Of a stretch of DNA of 48,878 nt, positions 29,201 to 37,209 are shown piece after piece. The stretch lies in IMG/VR virus record IMGVR_UViG_3300025011_000071, positions 1-48,878 of that record, one strand, 5' to 3'. The stretch is from a virus. Position numbers and translations under genes: made by a program. How positions within the stretch are numbered: the first letter of the stretch is position 1; every line of letters begins with the position of its first letter. The notes below the pieces were generated by a model. It had not been told where the DNA came from, did no database searches, and saw nothing but the letters and a program-made list of their open reading frames with translations.

Positions 29201-31340
29201 TTCCTGGGCCATAAAAAGCATTTTCATCCCCACCTTTTACAGTTAATTTATCTATCGGTGCAGTTGTACCATGATAAACAATTTTTCCTTTATTACTAAG
29301 TGTTTCTGCCTTTAACCCTACTACTTCAAAAAGAGCATCAATAATCCTCGGATCGAAATTATGCCCCCGCATTTCTTCAAAGATTTTAAGAAGCTCTTCC
29401 TGACTTGCTTCTTTTCTATAACTTCTTTTATTCGTAGTAAGCGCGTCATAAACATCTGCGGCACTTACTATCTGAGCTTCGATAGGAATCTCACTTCCTT
29501 TCTTCTTCTCTGGATATCCCTTCCCATCAAATCTCTCATGATGTTTAAAGACAATATTCTTAACCGTTTCAGAGACATTACTAGTTTCTATTTCCTCTAA
29601 CCCTTTCCTTGGGTGTTTTTCTATCTCTTTAAACTGTTCAGGAGTAAGGCCTTTATCACTAAAAAGAATCTCTTTACTAACTTTTATCTTCCCATAATCA
29701 TGCAACCAAGCTCCGTACATAAGATCATGTTTTATATTCTCCGGGATATTTAAAACCCTTGCCATTTTCATAGCTATTCCTGCAACATGCTCTCCATGGG
29801 CTTTTAAATCCTTATCATACTGTGCTATTTTTCCAACTAACTCTTGAACTGTCGGTGGTTCTTTAACACCTAAGAGAATTTCTAACTGCGAAATATGCTT
29901 CTCTGCAAGACCTCCAGTTGTTACTATCTGTTTCTTCCCCCATTTTCCAAGGTCAGTCCTATCATCCAGAACTGCAATAATCTCACTCCCGAGTCTTTTT
30001 AAAAACTGACTATCTATTCCAGAGACTTCATTTCCTCGAATCGGAGCAAGACCTTTTTTATTAACCGTAGGAGTATCCGCGCCAAAATCCGGTGTAACTC
30101 CTGCAACTCTTCCTACTAATCCATTCTCTTTATATTCCTCTTGAATAAGACTTAAGTCTTTAAGAATAAGTGAACCTTGCCTATGAGAAGAAGCACTGAT
30201 AACATCAGGGTAATAGCCGTATTTAATTTTAAACTTTTCCATCGCGGCATTTCTTAAGGCCACTTTTGCAGGGTCGAAACCCGTCTTCTCGCTATACATT
30301 CCATCTATATCTTCCACTACTACTTTTTTAGAAACATCCGAAAGAACCATTCCCCCTTGGGAAGAGGAGAAAACCTTCGCTTCTGGAGTTTTTAAATCCA
30401 AAGAAAGCTGCTCTTCTTTTCCCCCTGAAGGTTTCTTTACTACTTCTAAATCCTTAACAACCTGAGAAGCTTTAAAATCTGGAACGCTTACAACCCCAGT
30501 AAAATCCGTTGCAACTTCAAGTGCTTTTTGTAAAGAAGGATTGTCTTTAACTGCCATGTTCATAGCCTCTTTACTAGGAACTCCTTCTTTTATTAAGTTC
30601 TTATATATCTCCGCTTTTTCTCCTGCAACTCCTCCCATAGAAAGAGTTATTCCTGTAAGAACAGAAGCAGTTATTTCCGTAAGATCAACTGTTCCTGTAG
30701 CTGCTTTCTGCTCTGCTCCACTTTGAAAACCAAACACTGCTCCCATTACTCCTGCTCTTTGTATCTGTGTAAGCGGAATTGCATTTATTGCTTCGAAAGT
30801 TTTTCCTATTCCAAAACGGCTTACAGAAGCTATTGCCCCATCTTTAACCGCTCGGACATAAGAACTGTTCGAATAGTCTTTCTTCTCTAAACTTCTCTGA
30901 AGAGAATCCAAAGTTCCCTTAACCCCTGCATAGCCAGGGCCAGCGATAAACTCTGCAATTCCCATAGGAGCACTTCCTATTCCTTCATAAAGACTTTTAA
31001 CAAGACCACTAGTTCCTGCTTTCTTCTCCCAATAATCCGCTCTTTTATCAGAAAGCTCTTTTCCTTTTTTTAAACCAATAGCTCCGAGGAAGGAGCTGTT
31101 TGCTTTGTTAAAACCGGCAAGAGCGGAGAAGAGAGGGGCTTTTATCATGTTTTGGGTTAGGGAGTTTTCAGGCTTTTCTTCTATCTGAGAAGAAGGAGCT
31201 TGCCCCACAGACCCTCCTAAAATCTCACTAAGGCTAACCTCCCCTTCATTCCTTCCAGGCTCTTCCACCTTCTTCTTGGAAGAAACAGGAGGAGCCGAAG
31301 CCCCTCCATTTAAAAACTCATTTAAACTTAACTCTCCCAT
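26205..31340 (-). CDS. Giant internal virion protein with HD-GYP and ADP-ribosyltransferase-like domains, 1711 aa
   Basis: GAGGAG precedes the ATG. Residues about 505-675 are a complete HD-GYP domain: H518 in HGEHVAG, H547-D548 in WLHDYGK, H576, then H600-H601 in HHERFDGKGYP, and SAADVYDALTTNKRSYR. About 686-890 looks like an ADP-ribosyltransferase (IVYHGTT with H690, GPGIYTTENA with Y715, ending GYDGITHIGG then HRVWIAFKDEQV), as in polyvalent phage proteins. The remaining 800 residues are helical, ending in membrane-like segments near KLIPVMAISGG. It is the last gene of the virion operon, where T7-like phages encode ejected core proteins. It is inferred to be injected with the DNA, perhaps degrading c-di-GMP and modifying host targets. 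Confidence 0.85.
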   Translation of the reverse strand: MGELSLNEFLNGGASAPPVSSKKKVEEPGRNEGEVSLSEILGGSVGQAPSSQIEEKPENSLTQNMIKAPLFSALAGFNKANSSFLGAIGLKKGKELSDKRADYWEKKAGTSGLVKSLYEGIGSAPMGIAEFIAGPGYAGVKGTLDSLQRSLEKKDYSNSSYVRAVKDGAIASVSRFGIGKTFEAINAIPLTQIQRAGVMGAVFGFQSGAEQKAATGTVDLTEITASVLTGITLSMGGVAGEKAEIYKNLIKEGVPSKEAMNMAVKDNPSLQKALEVATDFTGVVSVPDFKASQVVKDLEVVKKPSGGKEEQLSLDLKTPEAKVFSSSQGGMVLSDVSKKVVVEDIDGMYSEKTGFDPAKVALRNAAMEKFKIKYGYYPDVISASSHRQGSLILKDLSLIQEEYKENGLVGRVAGVTPDFGADTPTVNKKGLAPIRGNEVSGIDSQFLKRLGSEIIAVLDDRTDLGKWGKKQIVTTGGLAEKHISQLEILLGVKEPPTVQELVGKIAQYDKDLKAHGEHVAGIAMKMARVLNIPENIKHDLMYGAWLHDYGKIKVSKEILFSDKGLTPEQFKEIEKHPRKGLEEIETSNVSETVKNIVFKHHERFDGKGYPEKKKGSEIPIEAQIVSAADVYDALTTNKRSYRKEASQEELLKIFEEMRGHNFDPRIIDALFEVVGLKAETLSNKGKIVYHGTTAPIDKLTVKGGDENAFYGPGIYTTENAKIASEYAEASGVGAILGKKEFTSLSEAQVFLVEAKEKYGRATLQTMNPQFHEVSYPRKRAIREAQPNVLKLLVDIKNPFDADKGYSIKEANEIVRKVIGETPYIDAGFDFKINGGDIYKRLADRIGKVEVNKRLEEIGYDGITHIGGKITGGEEHRVWIAFKDEQVTSFFSEQIARAQVINLVTKAEIENDLKTLSVNEKGVLESLKKPKSLGAAGKDFTTKETIASRKEANKRLKEEFQNVEKLAKEEKISIEEYLTKFTEMEPEQVRDFLLTGKELSSGEKVIERSLGREVGRIKTALGLTGKELEVLVKQVTDFDSFKDLAASDKEKVKEALLFLYKSKFGEDFKSPKKTSIRKAVKEADRVFVETSLSKRGFFGLKEVTARLASDGEQYLRTHGPSAKALADKLSTIRLMSDLRYAEMATIKKNINSKLSEKDKERVFEIVSSYKTEEFGQLHDSREVKAAATFYREKFNEIAEDMIANGVKITNLKGEKVPFEFDSNEPYWPRYYDPETLLRPGRKHDAAIKQMITKGYADTPAQAEVLLDRILSRRMNSPKYGNMEYAREFDVEGFEKNIDIVFDNYFLSTTKRLEVIKAFGQNGKGALELLGNIKRESGDYVYKYATDINKRIVGGSYAHDPVAQIVSDVAVSYEVLTKMGRAGLRNLGQSANTIGTSYTKSSLKALGHIFSDPRTVMDRAERSAAMLHSYANEFARFENEEPVSAEFLSAAKLAEGMKNLSDKSLTYTGFKHSEIFNRLFAAETGREYATDLFREFQNSPIDSGSRKRAAMRLEKLGLKPEEILASRTELNEFDRRTASYNFVRQTQFVNDAMSLPRWVSNESPWIKMLTLFKTFGIQQAKLVYRTLKSDPLMAAKLIPVMAISGGITAEAIDFLTGKIRDDETLLQQLSRYFASGGGFGLWADTVQNSMRSSSGLAEALSGVVIGDIGTKGYALKLGIVDDNWDAFRKTMVRDIPIIGPTIHNTMEEGNIKW

Positions 31341-31343
31341 TTC

Positions 31344-32504
31344 TTACTCCTCTTCTGCTGCAAATGGAGTCATTCTATATCCAGGCATTTTATTAAGAAG
31401 TATCTGCATCGAAGTTTCATTCCTTGCAGGGTTAGACATAAGAGGTTTTGTATCTACTTTATCTCCTTCTTTAACTCCTAGAACATCTCCTTTTTTCCAG
31501 CTAGGCCCATCTGCGGGAGCTATAAGAACAGATTTATATCCGGGAAAAAGACTCTTATTTTTTGAAAGAAGATGTTTTTCTTCTGGAACTTCTATCATAC
31601 TCTCCATTCCAGAAACTCCACTCATTGCGTTTACTTTTAATTTAGCAAAGAAGAGTGCCGAGTTTGTATCTAAATTATCCCCCTTTCCACCTTTCATTGC
31701 TTTTGTTTTCAAAAGAGAAGAGATATAGTTATTTGTCTGATTAAGCTCCTTCTGGTTATACTCCTGCTGTTTCATCTGTATTGAAGCAACTCTTTGCATG
31801 GAAAGAGCTTCTATTTCTTTCTCTCTAAGTCCAACTCCTGCCCATGCGATTTTATTCTGCTCACTATTCTGATTCGCTATTACACTATGTTGCCTCTTCT
31901 GCTCATTAAGCTGAGAGTAATTAAACTTCATATTCTGATTATGCTCAGAAATTCTAACCCCTAGCTCTGCACTTCTCCATTGATTCTCTGCACCTAACCT
32001 TGCCTTCGCTAGTCCAAACTCTGCACTTTTCCACTTCTCTTCAAATCCCATTCTTTTATTAAACTGATCTTCTTCCATATTTACTCTTGTAAGAAACTGC
32101 TCTGCTTCTTGATCGAGTCTTTCTTTCTGTAACTCTTTCTGTGCAGTTATTCCTTTATCTACATTTTCACTCTCTACTCCTGCCGAGAATTTATCCCTCG
32201 CCATTTGCTGTGCAGCTTTTCTCCCCTCAGAAATTCCATAAAGCTGATCTCTAAGCGCAACTGCTCCTTGGACCTGCTGCAAATTACTTTGCAGAAGCTG
32301 TGCTCTATTTTGCATTAAACTATCAAACTGATCCGGTGTCATTCCCATAAGCTCTCTAGGATCATTAAAACCTAAAGAGGAAGAGAAACTCCCTCCAGCT
32401 TTTAACGCCTGTTCTATCTGCGCCGGATTCACACCTTGAAATTTCTCCCCTATTCCTTTCAACTCCTTCTCATATTCAAGAGCTAACTTTTCACTTATTG
32501 CCAT
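31344..32504 (-). CDS. Coiled-coil internal virion protein, 386 aa
   Basis: GGAGG lies upstream of the ATG, and the gene ends 3 nt before the 1711-aa gene. It is Gln/Lys/Glu/Ala-rich, with long helices (QMARDKFSAGVESENVDKGITAQKELQ and QLNEQKRQHSVIANQNSEQN) forming a coiled coil of about 200 residues, and a compact C-terminal domain (SLFPGYKSVLIAPADGPSWKKGDVL). Position and composition match internal core or ejection proteins of podoviruses. No diagnostic motif. Confidence 0.7.
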   Translation of the reverse strand: MAISEKLALEYEKELKGIGEKFQGVNPAQIEQALKAGGSFSSSLGFNDPRELMGMTPDQFDSLMQNRAQLLQSNLQQVQGAVALRDQLYGISEGRKAAQQMARDKFSAGVESENVDKGITAQKELQKERLDQEAEQFLTRVNMEEDQFNKRMGFEEKWKSAEFGLAKARLGAENQWRSAELGVRISEHNQNMKFNYSQLNEQKRQHSVIANQNSEQNKIAWAGVGLREKEIEALSMQRVASIQMKQQEYNQKELNQTNNYISSLLKTKAMKGGKGDNLDTNSALFFAKLKVNAMSGVSGMESMIEVPEEKHLLSKNKSLFPGYKSVLIAPADGPSWKKGDVLGVKEGDKVDTKPLMSNPARNETSMQILLNKMPGYRMTPFAAEEE

Positions 32505-32515
32505 TTCTCTCCTCC

Positions 32516-32992
32516 TTAAAAAAGACTTGGAGAGTTAAGAAATCCAAGTTTTGATTCTGTCATTTTTCCGGTTTCTAAACCTGTATTTCCAGACGGACTA
32601 GCTCCTAGAGAAAGATTCGTATTAAGCCCAAGAACCTTTGCCTGCTCAGGAGTTAACTGATCCAAATCTCCACCTTTCGCAAGAAGTTCTTTTAAAAACT
32701 TCAACTGTGCCTGTTGCTGTTGTTGTGCCGCAGAAGCTTTTAACTGTGTCATTCCTATAGAACTTGCAACCTGAGAAATTCTACCTCCAGTAGTATCTCC
32801 CCCGATTGCCTGCCCAAGTAAACCTCCGATAACTGCTATATTTGCAGGAGTCATTTTTACTCCCCCCGTTGCTTGCTGCCCACTTCCCCCTTCTCCTAAA
32901 GCAAGATTAGGAACACCAAGAGAGAAGTTAGAACCATTTCCTCTTTCATTAACTCCCATTCCAAAGGGATTAAGACTTAAGTCAATTGCCAT
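32516..32992 (-). CDS. Gly/Gln-rich virion-associated protein, 158 aa
   Basis: ATG 32992 is chosen over an upstream in-frame start because AAAGGAG lies 8 nt before it. The protein has a Gly-rich N terminus (LNPFGMGVNERGNGSN), a hydrophobic glycine-zipper-like stretch (ANIAVIGGLLGQAIGG), a run of five Gln (AAQQQQQAQ) and a C-terminal Ser/Gly tail. It is a likely minor internal or ejected protein, judged from neighbours on both sides. Confidence 0.65.
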   Translation of the reverse strand: MAIDLSLNPFGMGVNERGNGSNFSLGVPNLALGEGGSGQQATGGVKMTPANIAVIGGLLGQAIGGDTTGGRISQVASSIGMTQLKASAAQQQQQAQLKFLKELLAKGGDLDQLTPEQAKVLGLNTNLSLGASPSGNTGLETGKMTESKLGFLNSPSLF

Positions 32993-33005
32993 TTCTTTTC
33001 TCCTT

Positions 33006-33923
33006 TTATAGAAGTCCTGCAACTGCTCCAGCAACTCCACCTATAGCTGCTCCTGGAACTCCACCAAACATAAATCCCATAGAAGCTCCACCAATAGCAC
33101 CACTAACAGCACTTCTTAACTTACTCCCATCACCTTTATCCGTAGAAACTGCACTTCCTGCAATACTTCCTAAGAAGTTCCCTCCGTATTGAAAAACTTT
33201 TAAATCCCAAAGGGCATCTTTTGCACTCATTTCTACAGAAGCATCGTCTAATTCATTTTTTATTGCAGAGTAAAGCTTCGCAAAATCCATAGCAGTTATG
33301 GCGATATCTCTTTTTGAAAGAATTCTTTTCGTTACATAATCCATAGTTATCATCTCATTCTTAAGAACAAGTTCTGCATTTAATTTAAAAGCATCATACC
33401 TAAGAGCAGCATCAGCTTTTGTAGTATCTTTCAGTTTCTGACTTCTAATAATCGCCTCTCCAATTGCAAAAGCAGAAGACATAACTGCATTAGCATTTCT
33501 CATTCCTGCTTTATATTTAGGAAGAATTATCTGATTAATATCCGCTTCAAGAAGAGCACTTTCCGCGGTCATAAGCGTATCTATCTTCCCACTAATATCA
33601 GAAATAAACGTACTTAATCCATTTACATTTGAATTTCTATACGCCTGAATAGCCGTTTCAAAATCTATTTCCGAATAAGTTTTTAAATAACTAAACGGAG
33701 CCGTGAAATCTGTAATTAACTTCCCACTTCCTAACAACATATTATTTGCATTAATCCCTACGTAACTAGCATAAGGGCTAACCCCTGACATGGCACTATT
33801 CATTGCCGCTGTTAAATCTATCGTAGCACTTCCAGTTCCTAAAAACTCTCCATGCCATGTTTTCATATACTCTGGAAAATCTATCTTTCCAGAACTTCCT
33901 CCACCACCACCGGAACTTCCCAT
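33006..33923 (-). CDS. Internal virion protein with C-terminal glycine zipper, 305 aa
   Basis: Begins MGSSGGGGGSSGKIDFPEYMKTWH, a start resembling podovirus structural proteins from memory. The middle is helical (IDTLMTAESALLEADINQIILPKYKAGM). The last 40 residues are a glycine-zipper pair (AVSGAIGGASMGFMFGG, PGAAIGGVAGAVAGLL) likely to insert in membranes, which suits a protein forming a DNA channel through the host envelope. Function is inferred from this and from its position. Confidence 0.7.
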   Translation of the reverse strand: MGSSGGGGGSSGKIDFPEYMKTWHGEFLGTGSATIDLTAAMNSAMSGVSPYASYVGINANNMLLGSGKLITDFTAPFSYLKTYSEIDFETAIQAYRNSNVNGLSTFISDISGKIDTLMTAESALLEADINQIILPKYKAGMRNANAVMSSAFAIGEAIIRSQKLKDTTKADAALRYDAFKLNAELVLKNEMITMDYVTKRILSKRDIAITAMDFAKLYSAIKNELDDASVEMSAKDALWDLKVFQYGGNFLGSIAGSAVSTDKGDGSKLRSAVSGAIGGASMGFMFGGVPGAAIGGVAGAVAGLL

Positions 33924-33926
33924 TTT

Positions 33927-34367
33927 TTACCCCCTTGTTAAAAAAGTATATTGCTTAAATCCAAGTCTTTTAGTTATCGCAATGACTTCCGGAACTTCCG
34001 TATATGCAATAAGCTTCTTACATTTATTTTGCTTTTTAAACTCTTCAAGAATCTCTATTCCTGCAACCCAAGCAAGAGAAGGAATCTCTCTAACTGCAAA
34101 GAGAGAATAAAGAAGAAGATTCCTCTCTTGAGTAATAGAATCCGTATCTATAGTAGTTGCAATAAAACCAAAAACTCTTTCTTCTAGCTTTCCTTCTCCT
34201 TCTTCCACACCTGCCCAAAGTTGCATACTCTCTGTAAGAAGACTTTGGAGAACTGCAAAAATTGTCTCTGGAGAATAAGAAGCTTTTGGAATTAAATTAG
34301 AAAGAAAAAGGGGCCGAAGCTTTTCCCAAATACTAACTATCTGTTCAGGACTCAATCGGATTAGCAT
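33927..34367 (-). CDS. GNAT-fold virion protein like T7 gp13, 146 aa
   Basis: The C-terminal half reads LAWVAGIEILEEFKKQNKCKKLIAYTEVPEVIAITKRLGF, the pattern of a GNAT acetyltransferase core ending in the usual x-x-x-x-LGF. Such degenerate GNAT proteins occur in podovirus virion operons (T7 internal virion protein A). The acetyl-CoA loop is not convincing, so it is more likely structural or an assembly factor. It overlaps the upstream gene by 23 nt. Confidence 0.65.
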   Translation of the reverse strand: MLIRLSPEQIVSIWEKLRPLFLSNLIPKASYSPETIFAVLQSLLTESMQLWAGVEEGEGKLEERVFGFIATTIDTDSITQERNLLLYSLFAVREIPSLAWVAGIEILEEFKKQNKCKKLIAYTEVPEVIAITKRLGFKQYTFLTRG

Positions 34368-34800
34368 TTGTAATTTCCTCTTTAAAAGTAAACCCTACTA
34401 CTGGCGGAGTAGTTATTACTCCTTCTTCCATAGAATAAGAAAGAGAGATAAAAGAAACTTCATTTATTTTTAAATCCTTATTTATCCTATTAAACCCTTC
34501 TTTAACGGGAAAAAGAACCGTTCTCATTTCACTTTCTTCCTGGATATTTAACTGAACAACTAAATTCTTCGCCTTTGTCTCTTGGATATAAATAAGAAAA
34601 TTAGTAAGAAATCCCGCGGGTTTTACTAAAAGAGCTTTATAAACAATCCCGGGAGAAGGAAGTTCTACAGTAAGAAAAGAATTTGCAAGCACTTTTATCT
34701 CAGTTCTTATTGGTTTTTTATTTAGCGCTTCTACTACCTGTTTTACCGATTGCATTTGTTCTTCTAAGCTATCTCCTCTAATAACCAAATCTCCCCTCAT
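34345..34800 (-). CDS. Hypothetical virion-operon beta protein, 151 aa
   Basis: Starts in a TAATGA overlap with the 120-aa gene. An N-terminal helix (DSLEEQMQSVKQVVEALNKK) is followed by alternating strands (TVELPSPGIVYKALLVKP, LIYIQETKAKNLVVQLNIQ) and an SLSYSMEEG patch, suggesting a beta-sandwich. It may be a tail or fibre-adaptor protein. No family recognised. Confidence 0.6.
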   Translation of the reverse strand: MRGDLVIRGDSLEEQMQSVKQVVEALNKKPIRTEIKVLANSFLTVELPSPGIVYKALLVKPAGFLTNFLIYIQETKAKNLVVQLNIQEESEMRTVLFPVKEGFNRINKDLKINEVSFISLSYSMEEGVITTPPVVGFTFKEEITNANPIES

Positions 34801-35162
34801 TATTTCTCTCCTCTTGTAAATGCCATATTTTCTAAAAGCTTTATCTCTTTCTCTATCTTCGGAACAGCAAGTTCTAGAATCTCTTCCATAGTTTTTAAGG
34901 GATTCTGGAATTCTATTTGCTGAATAGTAGTAAGAACTAGTTCTTTCTTTTCTTTAAACTCCGGGTGCTCTTCGAGAAACTTTCCAAAAACCTTTGTAGT
35001 ATATGCAAGCTTTTTCCCTAACTTATCTACGGTCTCTGGAAGATAAAGAAGTGCCGTCTCTACTCCTTTAATAAAAACCCTAGAAAGAACTTCGTCAAAA
35101 ACTTCCTTATCTCCATCTATAACTATTTTTAAAAACTCTTCTTCGTTACAGAATTTTTCCAT
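34800..35162 (-). CDS. Hypothetical helical protein, 120 aa
   Basis: Entirely helical and acidic at the start (MEKFCNEEEFLKIVIDGDKEVFDEV), with LPETVDKLGKKLAYTTKVFGKFLEEHPEFK and a basic end. It is co-translated with the downstream 151-aa gene. It could be an assembly chaperone or a connector subunit. The sequence gives no firm clue. Confidence 0.6.
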   Translation of the reverse strand: MEKFCNEEEFLKIVIDGDKEVFDEVLSRVFIKGVETALLYLPETVDKLGKKLAYTTKVFGKFLEEHPEFKEKKELVLTTIQQIEFQNPLKTMEEILELAVPKIEKEIKLLENMAFTRGEK

Positions 35163-35165
35163 TTT

Positions 35166-36512
35166 TTATCCTTCCTTGTTTATATCCACAAAGCTATGCC
35201 CTCGGTTATATCTCTTATCAATCTTATCATACTGAACTATCATCCAATCAGGAGAACTATAAGAGAAACTCGAAGCAAAAAACTCTATCTTAAACTCACT
35301 ACCTGCCACATGAGGCTTACAGACATTTTCATTATTAAGCCTATAAAGTGGGCTAAGAAACCACGGGCCACCTATCTTCTCTCTTGTATGGATTCTAAAA
35401 GAAAGATTCTCTTCCAAAACTCCACTATCTACTCCAAGAGAAATTTCTTCTATAACCTTAAGTCCTGGGTCTTTAAAGTCAAAAATAGAAGTAATAAACT
35501 TTCCATTTTCTAAACTAGGAATAGCAGAAACAAGAAACCTATCTCCACTTCCTATAGAAGCCAGGAAATTTCCGGTTAAAGAATAAAGCCCTTCAGAATT
35601 CAGAACAAAAGTCTTTCCTTCTGTTTTTATAAAAACCTCTTCAGTGTTTTTCTTAAAAAACATCCTTGTTCCTAAATCTTTAAACAAATACCCGAAGCCT
35701 AGTAAATTAACCTTCTCCTCTCCACTAATTCCCCAAAGCTTTCCCTTTCCATCTATAAAATACAAAACCCCTTCTCCAAGGCACCAGCTAAATGAATCCC
35801 TAGGGCCAGTAGAAGAAATAACTCTCTTTCCAAAAAAGTGCTCTGTAGGAAGAAGCCTTACAACTCCTCTTGTTCCAAGAACCAAAGGAGAGTTATTTAA
35901 AACACTAACTCCTACTACTTCTCCTATTTCTAACAAACACTGATACCCTGCTTCTATGTTATCCTCACTAACAACACAGTCTATATTCCCTATCCCTGAA
36001 TAAGAAATAAAAGACTTCCCTATTTCTAAAGAGGGAATTGCGTTTGGAATAAATTCATTATAATTCAGTGTATGATTCCCTATTAATAATTGCCCGTTAT
36101 AATTCACCATTTCTTTTCCTACTGGCACTTCTTCAGTATACGCAAAATCTCCATTACTATCAAGACTTATTACCACAATGCCGTTAGAAAAAAGTGCATA
36201 AGTCTGATAATCTGCACAAACCCATTTTCCTCCGGTAGGAATTCCACTAAAAAGACAACTTCCTAAACTAGAACTTCCTATTTCCCAAATGCTATTAACA
36301 GAGAATAAATAAGAAACACTTCCTATTTCAAAAACCTGATCGGAAGAAGAAAGAGAAAGAAGAAAGGAAAAATCCTCTTTCTCTACCGTTTTAAACCCTT
36401 CACTAGTAGGTTTCATATTCTCCACTTCGCTAAAGAAATTCTGATTCCTCCCACCTGAAGGACTGATTCCTCGATGAAAAAGAAGATCAAAAATCAACCT
36501 TGCTTGTAGCAT
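35166..36512 (-). CDS. Putative tail nozzle / beta-propeller stabilisation protein, 448 aa
   Basis: GGAGGG precedes the ATG. The N-terminal GISPSGGRNQNFFSEVENMKPTSEGFK is a known style of start for podovirus nozzle proteins, and blade-like repeats follow (KWVCADYQTYALFSNGIVVISL, YNGQLLIGNH, VSVLNNSPLVLGTRGVVRLLP, YFIDGKGKLWGISG). The length suits a P22 gp10- or T7 gp12-like nozzle protein. It follows the adaptor-like gene, as expected. The call rests on pattern and order. Confidence 0.65.
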   Translation of the reverse strand: MLQARLIFDLLFHRGISPSGGRNQNFFSEVENMKPTSEGFKTVEKEDFSFLLSLSSSDQVFEIGSVSYLFSVNSIWEIGSSSLGSCLFSGIPTGGKWVCADYQTYALFSNGIVVISLDSNGDFAYTEEVPVGKEMVNYNGQLLIGNHTLNYNEFIPNAIPSLEIGKSFISYSGIGNIDCVVSEDNIEAGYQCLLEIGEVVGVSVLNNSPLVLGTRGVVRLLPTEHFFGKRVISSTGPRDSFSWCLGEGVLYFIDGKGKLWGISGEEKVNLLGFGYLFKDLGTRMFFKKNTEEVFIKTEGKTFVLNSEGLYSLTGNFLASIGSGDRFLVSAIPSLENGKFITSIFDFKDPGLKVIEEISLGVDSGVLEENLSFRIHTREKIGGPWFLSPLYRLNNENVCKPHVAGSEFKIEFFASSFSYSSPDWMIVQYDKIDKRYNRGHSFVDINKEG

Positions 36513-36515
36513 CTT

Positions 36516-37196
36516 TTATCCCTCCAAGACTAAGGAAACATCTTCTACTTCTTCTTCAATCGCATCGTTATTTATCTCTCTTATTGTATCCATAATAACC
36601 CCACTAAGCTCTGCCCCTCCAGAAGAGTTTCTTCTATTTATATCCAAAACATACATCGCTGTAGTAACTACTAACTCTGGATAATTAACACTCCACCAGT
36701 TAGAAGAAAACTCATCGGAAAGAGAAAGGATATTAAACCTTCCCTTTAGCATTATCGAATATTCTTCCTCTGCATAGCAGTTAAAAACAACTCCCCTAAC
36801 CAGTCCATCACAAAAGACTAAATCTGCAAAGTTTGAAAAGACAAACATCTTATCAAAAGTCTTCTCAAAAGTCTCAGTAGAAAACGGATAGTAAGAAATA
36901 GGAGTTCCAGTTTCTTCATAATAATTAAGAGGAAAACTTTCTACTTTTGTCAACCTCTGCCTCTCCTCTGCATTACTAATCCAAACTTCCTTAATAACCT
37001 TACACTCCATAGGGATAATAACAAACCTCTTCCCTACTTCTAACTTCCTAAAAAGAACCTGATCTTTCTTAGAAGAAAAAGTCTTACTATCTAAAAACTT
37101 AATCCCGTTATTTATCGCTTCATCTATCGAAGCATTCGTCCAAAATAAAAAGCCGGAGGCGCTTTTAAACGCCTCCCTAAGTTCACTTATATTCAT
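36516..37196 (-). CDS. Putative head-tail adaptor (gatekeeper-like) protein, 226 aa
   Basis: The helical start NISELREAFKSASGFLFWTNASIDEAINNGIKFLDSK, then RFVIIPMECKVIKEVWISNAEERQRLTK, resembles podovirus adaptor (tail tubular A/gp4-like) proteins from memory. The C-terminal VNYPELVVTTAMYVLDINRRN and an acidic helix fit. It lies next to the nozzle-like gene. Confidence is moderate because no invariant residues define this fold. Confidence 0.6.
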   Translation of the reverse strand: MNISELREAFKSASGFLFWTNASIDEAINNGIKFLDSKTFSSKKDQVLFRKLEVGKRFVIIPMECKVIKEVWISNAEERQRLTKVESFPLNYYEETGTPISYYPFSTETFEKTFDKMFVFSNFADLVFCDGLVRGVVFNCYAEEEYSIMLKGRFNILSLSDEFSSNWWSVNYPELVVTTAMYVLDINRRNSSGGAELSGVIMDTIREINNDAIEEEVEDVSLVLEG

Positions 37197-37209
37197 AACA
37201 ATCCCTCTT

